From assembly GCA_001784555.1 (NCBI GenBank), contig MFRM01000017.1, positions 40,020-104,019 on the forward strand: 64,000 nt of DNA. The letters are read 5' to 3'. This document shows, in pieces, positions 63,702 to 64,000 of the stretch (its first letter is position 1; every line of letters begins with the position of its first letter). The stretch is from Candidatus Melainabacteria bacterium RIFCSPHIGHO2_02_FULL_34_12 (lineage in GTDB: Bacteria > Cyanobacteriota > Vampirovibrionia > 2-02-FULL-35-15). The position numbers were made by a program, and so were the translations under genes. A model generated the notes under the pieces. That model made no database searches. It worked only from the letters and a program-made list of their open reading frames with translations, and was not told the origin of the DNA.

Positions 63702-64000
63702 TTACTTTTGCCTCAATTTCAACTTCTGTTCCTTTTCCATCTGATTTACTAAGTGAAATTTTACCATTTAAATCCTCCGTAACCAATGTATTTATTATGT
63801 GCCACCCTAAACCGCTTGGTTTTTCTTTATCAAATACAGAAGGCATTCCTGAACCATTATCATTAACTATTAAAGTGAAATTGTTTTCTTTTGTATCATC
63901 CAGCATAATATTTACCGATATTTCACCCAATGTAAGCTCATTAAATGCATGCTCATAACAATTTGAGATAAGCTCATTTACAATAAGTGCAACACTAATT
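63685..64000 (-). CDS. Sensor histidine kinase, C-terminal ATPase domain (partial, cut by window end)
   Basis: Reading continues past the window edge: upstream codons give ALIVNELISNCYEHAFNEL, the N-box of a HWE/HisKA_2-type HATPase, then LIVNDNGSGMPSVFD (G1 box) and SGLGWHIINTLV (G2 box). Only about 105 residues of the C-terminus are visible. The 3' end overlaps the ANTAR regulator gene by 17 nt. This kinase type is the usual partner of ANTAR regulators. Confidence 0.88.
   Translation of the reverse strand, partial: ISVALIVNELISNCYEHAFNELTLGEISVNIMLDDTKENNFTLIVNDNGSGMPSVFDKEKPSGLGWHIINTLVTEDLNGKISLSKSDGKGTEVEIEAKVNARKE

Overview
The window is AT-rich, densely packed bacterial chromosome with about 58 protein genes and one tRNA. 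It shows no rRNA, CRISPR array, IS transposase or prophage. A TolC/HlyD/ABC export set, several predicted signal peptides and an AMIN-like/TPR protein point to a diderm (Gram-negative-type) cell. The mix of cyanobacteria-like DnaK and DnaB, an HcyBio homocysteine enzyme, an archaeal-type class I aldolase, an ANTAR regulator with a HWE/HisKA_2-like kinase, and taxon-restricted small proteins suggests a non-photosynthetic relative of Cyanobacteria (Melainabacteria/Vampirovibrionia or a neighbouring lineage). That placement is an inference from remembered family traits, not a search result.

Layout. 1-5068: C-terminal part of a HerA-like ATPase, an unknown protein, mutS, and a family 2 glycosyltransferase head-to-head with mutS. 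5275-9878: tripartite export system (outer-membrane channel, membrane fusion protein, ABC ATPase, ABC-2 permease). 9906-13985: minus-strand operon HcyBio, AMIN/TPR protein, LipM-like octanoyltransferase, bioB. 14007-18524: ddl, dnaB, aroK-aroB. 18672-26745: TPR+YkgJ protein, ferredoxin, dnaK, a large predicted lipoprotein and an orphan protein. 26762-31139: aroF and an unrecognised membrane AAA+ ATPase with two small companions. 31412-33914: two small helical proteins, ubiA and an NAD-dependent epimerase. 34025-41624: pyruvate kinase, class I aldolase, HtrA protease, DUF971, MtnP, an NDH-2-like flavoprotein, a GNAT protein and peroxiredoxin. 41748-55844: long minus-strand run with a DgcN/DgcA pair, an HD-GYP regulator, nadC-nadB-nadA, a type IV pilus/type II secretion ATPase with a membrane partner, Xaa-Pro peptidase and a secreted protein. 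56197-64000: nuoN, two small proteins sharing an N-terminal motif, icd, tRNA-Gly, hslO, a secreted protein, mazG with a basic protein, and an ANTAR regulator with the start of its kinase.

The most unusual content is several families of structured repeats. A GC-rich quasi-palindrome of 102 bp (34 codons) sits in frame inside the lipM-like gene, like a Rickettsia palindromic element. A roughly 160-bp multi-hairpin element occurs three times, always between convergent genes; in two cases it supplies the last codons and stop of a neighbour. A two-hairpin element of 105-126 bp occurs twice, both times between divergently oriented genes, with compensatory stem changes. A 110-bp hairpin, a 28-bp perfect palindrome and a copy of a REP-like GTCATTGC repeat also occur. 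Tandem octamers lie flush against start or stop codons at five places, each with its own octamer.

The recognised genes are mostly housekeeping: NAD synthesis, shikimate pathway, biotin/lipoyl supply, lower glycolysis, TCA, redox chaperoning. Genes are tightly packed, with several overlaps, and TTG or GTG starts are common.
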